NCBI RefSeq assembly: GCF_001083805.1
Contig: NZ_JXSK01000004.1
Span: forward strand, 1 to 64,000
Direction of reading: 5' to 3'
From: Photorhabdus luminescens subsp. luminescens
GTDB lineage: Bacteria > Pseudomonadota > Gammaproteobacteria > Enterobacterales > Enterobacteriaceae
DNA: 64,000 nucleotides
Both the position numbers and the translations under genes were made by a program. The notes under the pieces are model-generated. The model saw only the letters and a program-made list of their open reading frames with translations. It was not told the DNA's origin and searched no databases. This document shows positions 54,486 to 62,703 of this stretch, one piece after another; the stretch's first letter is position 1; each line of letters starts with the position of its first letter.

Positions 54486-54500
54486 ATGCTTTAAAAGCAT
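54486..54500. promoter_or_regulatory. Palindrome upstream of the peptide operon
   Basis: ATGCTTT-A-AAAGCAT, about 70 bp before the peptide ATG, in the region where its promoter must lie. Possible operator; no regulator gene adjoins. The rest of 54419-54700 is non-coding AT-rich DNA. Confidence 0.3.
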
Positions 54501-54701
54501 AGATGCTCAAATAAGAATTTACAAATAATTAAATCAAAAAAAATTACAAGCACAATATATCAAAATGTTATTTATTATATTAAATTGAATTTATTAAATA
54601 ATTTCACAAAATAGCCTATTACATACAAAAAAATGGCTACCCTAGATAATGACTATATTTTACCTTTAACTATTTGTTTTAGAATATAAAATTAGCTTTT
54701 T

Positions 54702-55086
54702 ACACCCGGTGTATTACATCTCCACTCACATTCCTTGAGAAAGAGCTCAAAATATTCCTTTAATATGGCATTAGATCTACGCATATGATGTTTGGCCTAG
54801 TTCCAAAAATTTTCTATCCCATTGATATGGTTTTGACGATTTTTAGCATCTACAAACTCCATATTATAGTTGTTTTCCTCTGAAATAGCTTTCGTCTATC
54901 TTGACCTTCAAACATAGAATTTTCATCGATATAATCAGCACTAAGGACTATTAGGCGATGAAAATAGTAAGCAAAAGTCGTCTTGTTGACACCAATTAAC
55001 TCTGCCACAGTGCGAACTGTAGCCCCCGCCGCAAAGAGCTCCTGAAAACGTTTTTGCTTGTATTGGCTAATCCGACTTTTTCTCAT
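54702..55086 (-). pseudogene. IS1595-family (IS1016-like) transposase remnant
   Basis: The N-terminal part is open from 55086: MRKSRISQYKQKRFQELFAAG and VNKTTFAYYFHRLIVL, typical of the IS1016 group. The DDE core is missing or scrambled. The C-terminal part reappears at 54702-54850: QNHINGIENFWN, then TAG (54797-54799), then AKHHMRRSNAILKEYFELFLKECEWR in sequence. It is therefore an internally deleted, non-functional insertion sequence at the upstream edge of the peptide cluster. Confidence 0.82.
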
Positions 55087-55270
55087 TTAGATGTCCTAGA
55101 TTAAATGACTTATCTAGGACAACCCCTTTAATTACATAAAAATAGTTAAAAATATCATTATAGAAAATTAACTTTAATATACTTCTCAATAAATTAAAAA
55201 ATCCATAAAAAATATTTCAAATCACTCATTAACTGATTTAATAGAAACTCCCCTTTCTCTTCATTTATTC

Positions 55271-55780
55271 CTATTCAATTAACTTCTTAAAAAAAACCAC
55301 CCTTTCTGTCTCAACAAACCCAAGAGACAAATGAAGAGCCAGTGATTCTTCATTATTTATATCAGCATCTGATGCCATTTCAGTACATCCATGATCCTTA
55401 GCCCAATTTTTAATATGCGCTATAAGTCGGGTTGCTAAACCCTTTCTTCTGAATTCCGGGGAAATATAGATCCCTTCAAGGTAAGCTACCGGAGAGGAAT
55501 TGCACCCATTGACATATTCAAAACGCAATGAAGCTTCTGCAAAACCGCAAAAATCACCTAAATCCGATTGGATCATAAAAGCAATCTGGTTATCAGAATG
55601 CAAAATCGAGGTCATTTCTTCGCAGTGCTCTTCTTTTGATGCCGTGGGCCATAATGAACTCCGCAAATACAACCATTCATCAAAATTATGGCTGTTATTC
55701 ACGACAATTTGATAGAGATTATTTTCCAACTGAATATACGATGCTTGCTGATATTGATTATCCATTTTTGACTCAGACAT
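55271..55780 (-). CDS. GNAT acetyltransferase, aminoglycoside 6'-N-acetyltransferase-like
   Basis: 169 aa. Beyond a generic GNAT fold (ISPEFRRKGLATRLIAHIKNW as the acetyl-CoA loop), it has features of AAC(6')-I enzymes: SSLWP, CGFAEASLRFEYVNGC, SSPVAYLEGIYISPEFRR, CTEMASDADINNEES, and LGFVETERVVFFKK at the C-terminus. It may acetylate an aminoglycoside or a similar amine. The N-terminal 25 residues before VVNNSHNFDEW are extra relative to those enzymes; the start could be the second Met (55765). Confidence 0.82.
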   Translation of the reverse strand: MSESKMDNQYQQASYIQLENNLYQIVVNNSHNFDEWLYLRSSLWPTASKEEHCEEMTSILHSDNQIAFMIQSDLGDFCGFAEASLRFEYVNGCNSSPVAYLEGIYISPEFRRKGLATRLIAHIKNWAKDHGCTEMASDADINNEESLALHLSLGFVETERVVFFKKLIE

Positions 55781-55897
55781 TTTTTCTTATTTAACTTATA
55801 TCATACTGCAAATTTATTCACTAAAACAGACTCAAAACTTTAGGAGCAACCCTAATACCCTGGGCGCTCCTCCAACTCAAAGGCTTGCTTGTAGCAC

Positions 55898-56935
55898 TTA
55901 ATTATCAGGGCCGACGCGGACGACCAACTTGCCGAAATTGTGACCTTGTAACAGGCCAATAAACGCTTCTGGAGCATTTTCCAAACCTGATACCACCTCT
56001 TCGCGATATTTTATCCTGCCTTCATCCAGCCATGTGGACATATCATGTAAAAACTCGCCAAAACGCCGAGCATAATGATCCAAAATAATGAATCCCTCTA
56101 TCCGAATTCGTTTCCGCAGTAATTGATCCATCAACAAAAACAAACGATCTGGCCCTTCCGGGAGGCTAGTGGCGTTGTAGTGAGACACCATCCCGCAAAG
56201 TGGAATGCGAGCAAAATCATTCAATAACGGTAAAACAGCGTCAAATATCTTGCCGCCCACATTTTCAAAATAAATATCGATCCCCTTCGGGCAAACCTTG
56301 GACAACTGATCCGCAAAGTCTGGAGCATGGTGGTCAAGACAAACATCGAATCCCAATACATCAACAGCATGACGGCACTTTTCCGTACCACCTGCTACGC
56401 CAACAACATAACAACCTTTGAGCTTGCCGATCTGACCAACCGTCGCGCCAACCGGCCCCGTTGCCGCAGCGACAACCAACGTTTCACCGGCCTTAGGTTG
56501 GCCGATATCCAACAATCCCAGATAGGCTGTAAAACCGGGCATCCCCAATACGCCTAATCTATAGGATGGGTGAACCGGTGATTGTCCTAAGTTCATCAAG
56601 CCACGACCATCGGAAATGGCATAATCCTGCCAACCACTATATGCAAGTACCCAATCACCAACTTGATATCTCGAATGATTTGAAGACACTACCCGACTCA
56701 CTGTTGCGCCAACCATAACGCTATCAAGCTCCACCGGCGGCTCATAAGATGGTTTATCACTCATTCGTCCACGCATGTAAGGATCTAGCGAAAGAAAAAC
56801 GCTGCGTAACAGTAGCTCTTTCTCCTTTATTTCAGGGATAGGTTGCTGTTCCAGACGAAAATCGGTCAATGTCGGGGAACCATGCGGACGTGAAGCCAGG
56901 ACGATCCGGCGATTTGTTTGTTGTGTTTGAAACAT
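55898..56935 (-). CDS. curA: NADPH-dependent curcumin/alkenal reductase-type oxidoreductase
   Basis: 345 aa, the same length as E. coli CurA. Zinc-independent MDR family: VFLSLDPYMRGRMSD, GVLGMPGFTAYLGLLDIGQP, AATGPVGATVGQIGKLKGCYVVGVAGG (as adjacent segments), and ENVGGKIFDAVLPLL. Reduces alpha,beta-unsaturated carbonyls. A 15-bp palindrome identical to one at the repressor gene sits 51 bp upstream of the start, indicating control by the neighbouring NemR-like repressor. Confidence 0.93.
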   Translation of the reverse strand: MFQTQQTNRRIVLASRPHGSPTLTDFRLEQQPIPEIKEKELLLRSVFLSLDPYMRGRMSDKPSYEPPVELDSVMVGATVSRVVSSNHSRYQVGDWVLAYSGWQDYAISDGRGLMNLGQSPVHPSYRLGVLGMPGFTAYLGLLDIGQPKAGETLVVAAATGPVGATVGQIGKLKGCYVVGVAGGTEKCRHAVDVLGFDVCLDHHAPDFADQLSKVCPKGIDIYFENVGGKIFDAVLPLLNDFARIPLCGMVSHYNATSLPEGPDRLFLLMDQLLRKRIRIEGFIILDHYARRFGEFLHDMSTWLDEGRIKYREEVVSGLENAPEAFIGLLQGHNFGKLVVRVGPDN

Positions 56936-56985
56936 TCATCTTCTCCTTCAACATTAAAGTCAGTGTCATTGGGATACCTAAAAAG

Positions 56986-57000
56986 TAGACCAGTCGTCTA
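56986..57000. promoter_or_regulatory. Operator copy 1 (curA side)
   Basis: TAGACCAGTCGTCTA, inverted repeat TAGAC-N5-GTCTA, 51 bp upstream of the curA ATG. Identical to 57681-57695. Similar half-sites to the NemR box of E. coli (TAGACC...GGTCTA). Confidence 0.8.
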
Positions 57001-57057
57001 ACCATTAGATATAAAAAAACACTGATGAATAGTGACTTCCAACAGTGTTTTTATTCG

Positions 57058-57660
57058 CTATGCATTCAATAATCGCTTGGTGGTAGCCATAGCACTTTGT
57101 AACGGTGCGCTATTCTGGGTGATCTTCGCCACCAGACTCGCTCCTAACCAAATCTGATATAGCGCCTCAGCCAGCGGGAAAGCTTCCTCAACAGCACAAT
57201 CCAATCCACCCTCATGGACAATGTTTTCCACTACAGAGGCAAGACGCATAATGATATTCTTTGTCCCATCCTCCAACACCAGACGCATCGCTACGGATAG
57301 ATCACTCACCTCAGCACCGAGCTTAACTACCAAACACTTTTGCCCACCGACAGTGCCGTCTTCTCCCAACGGCTCCAACCAGCCTTGCCAGTACTGCATT
57401 AAGTTCTCTTTCGCTGTCCATTCCTTACGCGCCATAATGTTATCCATCCTTTCAAGATGGTGGGTAAAGTAATCTTCAAGCATAGCGGCGCCAAATGCAT
57501 CTTTCGACGCAAAATAGTGGTAAAACGAGCCTTTCGGCACTTCTGCCGCTTTTAAAATTTCATTAAGTCCGACGGCTGAAAAGCCTTTACATCCAATAAC
57601 TTGTTGAGCAATATCAAGGATGTGCTGACGGATATCTTGGGGATTTTTATTCGTTTGCAT
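57058..57660 (-). CDS. TetR-family repressor, NemR-like
   Basis: 200 aa. N-terminal helix-turn-helix: AVGLNEILKAAEVPKGSFYHYFASKDAFGAAML, close to NemR. GQKCLVVKLGAEVSDLS corresponds to the NemR segment carrying redox-active Cys106, and the Cys is kept. Probably senses reactive electrophiles or bleach-type oxidants and derepresses itself and curA. Same strand as curA, 122 bp upstream; both have the same operator in front. Confidence 0.88.
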   Translation of the reverse strand: MQTNKNPQDIRQHILDIAQQVIGCKGFSAVGLNEILKAAEVPKGSFYHYFASKDAFGAAMLEDYFTHHLERMDNIMARKEWTAKENLMQYWQGWLEPLGEDGTVGGQKCLVVKLGAEVSDLSVAMRLVLEDGTKNIIMRLASVVENIVHEGGLDCAVEEAFPLAEALYQIWLGASLVAKITQNSAPLQSAMATTKRLLNA

Positions 57661-57680
57661 AGATACAACTTATACCAAAT

Positions 57681-57695
57681 TAGACCAGTCGTCTA
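57681..57695. promoter_or_regulatory. Operator copy 2 (repressor side)
   Basis: Exact copy of the 15-bp TAGAC-N5-GTCTA palindrome, 20 bp upstream of the repressor start codon, a position suited to autorepression. Confidence 0.8.
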
Positions 57696-58696
57696 CAATT
57701 TAAAATAAAAGTTTTCAGCCGGCAATAAGGGTTAGGAAATTCTCCGCTAATACCATTTGCTACCCGTTTCCTACTGATTTATAGCGTTGTTCTGAAGCAC
57801 AGATTAATTTGATGCAGAGTGTGCCCTCAAATCAAACACGAAGAAAAAAATTAAGAAAAATCAATAATGCCACACCGCAAATAAACATATTAACAACCAA
57901 TGACATTACGTTGATAACAGTTTTATTTTTCTATGATATTTTCACCAAGGATGTAATAGTCCCTATAGTGAATATAATATTAGCTCATTATCAAAATATC
58001 TGTTAATCAATAAATCAGTAAACTTCTTAGCAATAAGAAAGACTTATCAAATTAGTACGTTTATAGCTATTCAAGATAAATACAATCTGTTACTCAGTTA
58101 TACTCATTCAATATTACAATACATTAACATTTCATGAATATAATGATGAATTAATGTTCAAAATAATAAAATTATTATTAAATCGTCATAGACCTAGTGG
58201 TCTATTTTTATTTGCCATTATAGTTGTTTTATATATTATTTATTAAAAACATAGACATATTTTATCATTTACATCTACGTTTTTAAGTACAAAAATATAA
58301 TTAACCGGTTGTTATTTTATAATAAAACACAAAGAGTAAAAAAATTGACTTTTATCTGAGAGAAAAGGTATCTTAAAAAACATCGAGACAAAATAAAGCT
58401 TTTTATCTACACCATTTAATAGATAGTTTGTTTTTAATTCTAATCTTTTAGAAGGATAAAATTATTAAAAACGATAATAAAATGGTGACAGTAATAAGTA
58501 AAAAGACTCAGATATAAAAATTTAATTTCAGGAAACATGAAGAAAGGGAATTCTAATAAGAAGTAAAAATAAGCTATCAAATATAGCTAAGAAAGTTGGT
58601 TCCATCCCAAGTTATTTTATATAACCATAACAGGTTGAATTAAAATCTTGGAATTTATTCATTATACTTTTAAAATCAATTATAAGAGGTAATATT
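57696..58696. other. 1-kb AT-rich stretch, no gene seen
   Basis: Very low GC with poly-A/T tracts. Short frames exist (for example 57809-58006, 65 codons) but none has a ribosome site and recognisable composition. The promoter of the aegerolysin-like gene must lie near its right end. Confidence 0.5.
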
Positions 58697-59107
58697 ATGT
58701 CAGAGATCGAAGCAATTTCTTTAAAAGCGCCAATTAGCGTTATTGCAAAAGTAACTAACAAATCAATATATAAACTTAAACTTATTCAGGATTCTATCCG
58801 TCTGGATCAAGGTGAGTGGACCACTCTTCCTCCTCAAGTAATTAATAGAAGCAATGATAACACGCCTGGAAAAGCGATTTGGAGAAGTGATTCAAACAGC
58901 CTGTTAGGTGGTGTTTCAGGACGTTGTACCTATGTATTTGTAGATAACAAAGGCGAAATTTATAGTATCTATATTACATGGAACAATCCTTTGATTGGCA
59001 GCAGCAGCTACTCAATCTCAACCGATTATTTAGGTGATGATTTACACTTGTCCTATACAGCAGATGGCGGTAACAACCCAATAGTAGAATACATGATTGT
59101 AAGCTAA
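58697..59107 (+). CDS. Aegerolysin-like protein, 136 aa
   Basis: 136 aa, no signal peptide, the typical size for aegerolysins. Pattern match: VIAKVTNKSIYKLKLIQDSI (strand with Asn-rich turn), WTTLPPQVI, GGVSGRCTYVFVDNKG, and TWNNPLIGSSSYSIST, which resembles the W-D-N-P-W-G-S-N-x-Y segment of the family. Aegerolysins bind specific membrane sphingolipids or phospholipids and can pair with a MACPF partner; Bacillus thuringiensis and Photorhabdus members have been linked to insect activity. No MACPF partner is in the window. AAGAGG precedes the ATG. Family assignment is by pattern only. Confidence 0.65.
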   Translation: MSEIEAISLKAPISVIAKVTNKSIYKLKLIQDSIRLDQGEWTTLPPQVINRSNDNTPGKAIWRSDSNSLLGGVSGRCTYVFVDNKGEIYSIYITWNNPLIGSSSYSISTDYLGDDLHLSYTADGGNNPIVEYMIVS

Positions 59108-59127
59108 TATTTAACCATTAATATTAA

Positions 59128-59185
59128 CAACCATTCCTGTAGTAAAATATTTAAATAAATATTTATGCGACAGGAATGGTTTATT
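59128..59185 (+). terminator. Terminator after the aegerolysin-like gene
   Basis: AACCATTCCTGT (59128-59139) pairs perfectly with ACAGGAATGGTT (59169-59180), then TATTTAT. The loop contains its own A/T-rich inverted repeat. Confidence 0.8.
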
Positions 59186-59278
59186 TATAGAGAGACAATC
59201 TCTTTCCGATCTTAATCAATTATGAATTCTTACTTATTCTTATCATAATAACACCCTTTTTTTATTATAAGTCTACTT

Positions 59279-59842
59279 TTAATATGTTTTTACCGACGGC
59301 GCCCGATAAGTATCAAAACGATCGAGTAAGATGGCAGGATCTTGCTCAATTATTGCCATATGACGATATTTTTCATGCAAGAATTGTTCATCAGCCATTT
59401 TATTAATCATAGCAATTAGCGGATCATAAAAGTTATTAATATTAAGAATACCGCAAGGTTTCGTATGTAACCCAATCTGACTCCAGGTAAATACCTCGCT
59501 AAACTCTTCCAACGTGCCAAAACCGCCAGGTAAAGCAACAAAACCATCAGCTAATTCAATCATCTTATTTTTACGCTGATGCATCGTTTCAACAACGTAT
59601 AATTCAGTCAGATTTTTATGTGATATTTCCCGTGCTTCCAATAATGTTGGAATAACACCAATCACTCTCCCGCCCTCTGCCAAAACCGTATTAGCAACAG
59701 TTCCCATAATACCCACACTGGCGCCGCCATAAATAAGCGTAAGATTACGTTTAACCAATTCTTTTGCGAAGATAATGACACTTTCTTTATAGATTTCAGA
59801 TATACCCAGACTTGAACCACAATAAACAGCAATACTTTTCAT
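59279..59842 (-). CDS. LOG-family protein (TIGR00730 type)
   Basis: 187 aa from the ATG at 59842 (MKSIAVYCGSSLGIS). Lonely-guy fold: LIYGGASVGIMG, and the signature ELADGFVALPGGFGTLEEFSEVFTW containing PGGxGTxxE. Family enzymes cleave nucleotide 5'-monophosphates between base and ribose, including cytokinin ribotides. Six codons exist upstream in frame but GAGATGA precedes this ATG. Confidence 0.9.
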   Translation of the reverse strand: MKSIAVYCGSSLGISEIYKESVIIFAKELVKRNLTLIYGGASVGIMGTVANTVLAEGGRVIGVIPTLLEAREISHKNLTELYVVETMHQRKNKMIELADGFVALPGGFGTLEEFSEVFTWSQIGLHTKPCGILNINNFYDPLIAMINKMADEQFLHEKYRHMAIIEQDPAILLDRFDTYRAPSVKTY

Positions 59843-59917
59843 TATCTCATCTCCTGCCACTTTATCTTCACATGAAAACTAGAATTATACGTTAGTATCA
59901 CCATCATACAACTCACT

Positions 59918-60044
59918 TATACCCGTTACCTTTCAAGTTGCCTCTTTGTTGGCTGCACTCACTCACCCCGGTCACATAGTTTTCTATGCTCCCGGGGATT
60001 CGCTCCCTTGCCGTCGCGATGCATCTTGAAATCCATAGGGTATA
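59918..60044 (-). repeat. ERIC element, copy 5 (inverted)
   Basis: 127 bp in the opposite orientation to the other four, from TATACCCGTTACC to CATAGGGTATA. It has TTTCTATG where others have TATCTATG in the central hairpin. Lies between the LOG-family gene and rhtA. Confidence 0.95.
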
Positions 60045-60398
60045 TAAAGCTGATATCAAGAAAAACAAAATCAGAATGGTTTTTTCATATTCAATATATT
60101 AGCATTAATCATAACTTATACTTAATTATTATGATATAAAATCAAGTATTAACCAGATTGTATTAAATTCCTTCATCACTTATAATCCCTAAATTATCAA
60201 CATATTAAAATATAATGTAAATTTATATTAGAATTATATTCCAATAATGAAGTTTAATTTTATTATAACCATATAATATGGTCTGATAAATGAAAAATAT
60301 TTCGCTAAAATTATATTCTCTAAACCTATTGAGTTATCTACGTTTCACTGCGAAAATTATCAGTCACATCACTTGATTTTAATTGAGGTTTTGCCCGG
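60045..60398. other. AT-rich spacer before rhtA, no gene seen
   Basis: About 350 bp of low GC without coding signals. Confidence 0.5.
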
Positions 60399-61292
60399 AT
60401 GTCTTCTTCCAAGCTCCAAAAGAGTACCTTTCCATTAATACCTGTAATACTGTTACTGCTTGCCATGACATCAATTCAGAGCGGCGCTTCTCTTGCCAAA
60501 ACACTATTTCCGGTCATCGGCGCACCGGGCGTTACCGCACTGCGCCTGGGTATTGGAACTATCATTCTGTTTATTATTTTTAAACCCTGGCGCCTGCGTT
60601 TTAGCCGAAAATCAATCATGCCGCTGCTTACATATGGTATTGCTCTTGGCGCAATGAATTACACATTTTACATGGCGCTGACAACTATTCCTTTAGGCAT
60701 TGCCGTGGCTCTTGAATTCACTGGTCCACTGGCTGTAGCTATGTTCTCATCGCGCCGGCCAATAGATTTTCTTTGGGTGGCATTGGTTATCGCCGGCTTA
60801 GCTTTCCTGCTACCCATTGGCAATAATAATATTGATAGTTTAGATCCCATAGGGATTATTTACGCACTTAGCGCGGGTGTTTGCTGGGCACTGTATATTA
60901 TTTTCGGCCAACGCGCTGGTGCAGGTTATGGAGCAGCAACTGTATCTATTGGTTCATTTATCGCTGCTATGATATTTTTCCCTGTCGGTTTGATACAAAC
61001 AGGGCCGGAACTATTATTTGATATATCTATTCTCCCTCTGGCGCTGGCAATTGCCATTCTGTCTACTGCATTCCCATATACACTGGAAATGATCGCTCTG
61101 ACTCGTTTACCGGCACAAACATTTGGTACTCTGATGAGCCTTGAACCCGCACTAGGTGCGCTATCCGGTATTGTGTTTCTGAATGAACATTTAACTATGA
61201 CTCAATGGCTAGCGCTGTTCTGTATTATTTTCGCCTCTATCGGTTCTACATCAACGATAAAAGGAAAACCTAAAATCACCTCAGTCGATTAA
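60399..61292 (+). CDS. rhtA: Threonine/homoserine exporter
   Basis: 297 aa, ten hydrophobic helices, EamA/DMT type. Nearly colinear with E. coli RhtA: QSGASLAKTLFPVIGAPGVTALRLGIG, IPLGIAVALEFTGPLAVAMFSSRRP, and LEMIALTRLPAQTFGTLMSLEPALGAL (in overlapping segments). Neighbouring dps matches the E. coli rhtA-dps order. Confidence 0.94.
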   Translation: MSSSKLQKSTFPLIPVILLLLAMTSIQSGASLAKTLFPVIGAPGVTALRLGIGTIILFIIFKPWRLRFSRKSIMPLLTYGIALGAMNYTFYMALTTIPLGIAVALEFTGPLAVAMFSSRRPIDFLWVALVIAGLAFLLPIGNNNIDSLDPIGIIYALSAGVCWALYIIFGQRAGAGYGAATVSIGSFIAAMIFFPVGLIQTGPELLFDISILPLALAIAILSTAFPYTLEMIALTRLPAQTFGTLMSLEPALGALSGIVFLNEHLTMTQWLALFCIIFASIGSTSTIKGKPKITSVD

Positions 61293-61320
61293 TCATTTCA
61301 TTTAATCGAGATAAAAAGAA

Positions 61321-61354
61321 AACCGGAGTAATAAAATTATTCTCCGGTTTTTTA
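61321..61354 (+). terminator. rhtA terminator
   Basis: AAACCGGAG with CTCCGGTTT followed by a T-run, 28 bp after the rhtA stop. Confidence 0.88.
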
Positions 61355-61582
61355 TCAATAAAAAATCATCATTCATGATTAAATGCCTTACATAAATCCA
61401 CCTAATAAATTATTATATTTTTCAATATTATCCTAAAAATTTCATGGTAAATATTTTCCTATAAAAATGAACTATTGATTTAATAGGGATAAGCTATATG
61501 ATTTAAATCTGATATCGAGTTACATTCATCTCATCAATAAAAAATCTATTATTCACACCTTCAACACCAAGAGAAAATTATT

Positions 61583-62089
61583 ATGGAAACAGCTAAATTA
61601 GTCAAATCAGGGATATCCACACTACTTTATACGCGTAATGATATCGATGATGATATTAAACAGGAAACAATTGAAATTCTGAACCATATGGTGATCCAAT
61701 TTATTGATCTTTCGCTACTTACCAAACAAGCACATTGGAACATGCGCGGCAGAAATTTCATTTCCATCCATGAAATGCTGGATACCTTTCGCGCCACAAT
61801 TACTGAACATACAGATACTTTTGCCGAAAGAGTCGTACAACTTGGAGGAATAGCTCTCGGCATCGTACAAGAAGTTAATAGACACACTGTACTGAAAAGC
61901 TACCCAACAAATATCCATGACGTGCAGGATCATCTAAAAGCATTAGCCGACCGTTATGCTGTTGTCGCTAATGATATTCGTAAAGCGATGGATGAAGTTG
62001 AGGATGAAAACACCGCAGATATGTTAACCGCCGCCTCCCGTGATCTCGACAAATTCTTATGGTTTATTGAAGCAAGCGTTGAGCAGTAA
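61583..62089 (+). CDS. dps: DNA-binding ferritin-like protein Dps
   Basis: 168 aa. Dodecameric iron-storage and DNA-protection protein of stationary phase and oxidative stress. Ferroxidase residues in [22 protein letters not shown] (His, His, Asp) and [14 protein letters not shown] (Asp, Glu). Lys-containing N-terminus ([10 protein letters not shown]) for DNA contact, shorter in positive charge than E. coli. Confidence 0.96.
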   Translation: METAKLVKSGISTLLYTRNDIDDDIKQETIEILNHMVIQFIDLSLLTKQAHWNMRGRNFISIHEMLDTFRATITEHTDTFAERVVQLGGIALGIVQEVNRHTVLKSYPTNIHDVQDHLKALADRYAVVANDIRKAMDEVEDENTADMLTAASRDLDKFLWFIEASVEQ

Positions 62090-62126
62090 AATATAAAGAG
62101 CCGTCATATTAAGAGCTCTAAGACTT

Positions 62127-62158
62127 ACAGGCTCCTGTTAACAACGGGGGCCTGTTTA
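62127..62158 (+). terminator. dps terminator
   Basis: ACAGGCTCC paired with GGGGCCTGT-type arm (one G-T pair), then TTTATA. Confidence 0.75.
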
Positions 62159-62307
62159 TATTGGCCTTTCATTATCCAATACTCCAATGCGGCAAAACAT
62201 CATAAAAAACCCTCTACATGGACAAATTCCACTATATTCTTTAAAAATCAGCACAAATTGTCTATAATCCACACTTATTTTCAGAAATAACTTGAGGAAA
62301 TAATAAA

Positions 62308-62529
62308 ATGGATAACGAAGTAAAAGACAGTAATGGCACCGTACTTAATGATGGCGATTCTGTACAGGTCATCAAAGATTTAAAAGTAAAAGGCACATCA
62401 GCAACGTTAAAGCGCGGCACTTTGATTAAAAATATCCGTCTTACTCATCGTGAAGATGAAGTCGAATGTAACACAGATAAAATCAGAGGATTAGTATTGA
62501 AAACCTGTTTTCTGAAAAAAGTAGGATAA
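62308..62529 (+). CDS. PhnA/YjdM C-terminal domain protein lacking the zinc ribbon
   Basis: 73 aa corresponding to the SH3-like C-terminal PhnA domain: KDSNGTVLNDGDSVQVIKDLKVKG, GTLIKNIRL, and GLVLKTCFLKKVG. E. coli YjdM (about 111 aa) has an N-terminal CxxC...CxxC ribbon that is absent here. GAGGAAATAATAAA-type ribosome site precedes the ATG, and a terminator follows, so the short form appears to be the real gene. Function unknown. Confidence 0.87.
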   Translation: MDNEVKDSNGTVLNDGDSVQVIKDLKVKGTSATLKRGTLIKNIRLTHREDEVECNTDKIRGLVLKTCFLKKVG

Positions 62530-62563
62530 ATCGCCTTTTTTATTAATTATATTTACCAAATTA

Positions 62564-62594
62564 GCCGCCCCTATAAAGAGGGTGGCATTTTTTG
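62564..62594 (+). terminator. Terminator after the PhnA-domain gene
   Basis: GCCGCCC with GGGTGGC (one G-T pair), loop CTATAAAGA, then ATTTTTT. Confidence 0.8.
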
Positions 62595-62703
62595 CTAAGA
62601 GTGAAAATAAATTCCGATTTTGGGTAGATTTATTCTTGGGTTCTGTCAATTATTACCTTCATAGCCTAGTTATCATAAACCATACAGAATCGCCTTGCTT
62701 CCG

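Noticed and set aside
57809..58006. 65-codon frame in the AT-rich region
   Set aside because: No ribosome site, no similarity, and hydrophobic stretch expected from AT-rich codons.
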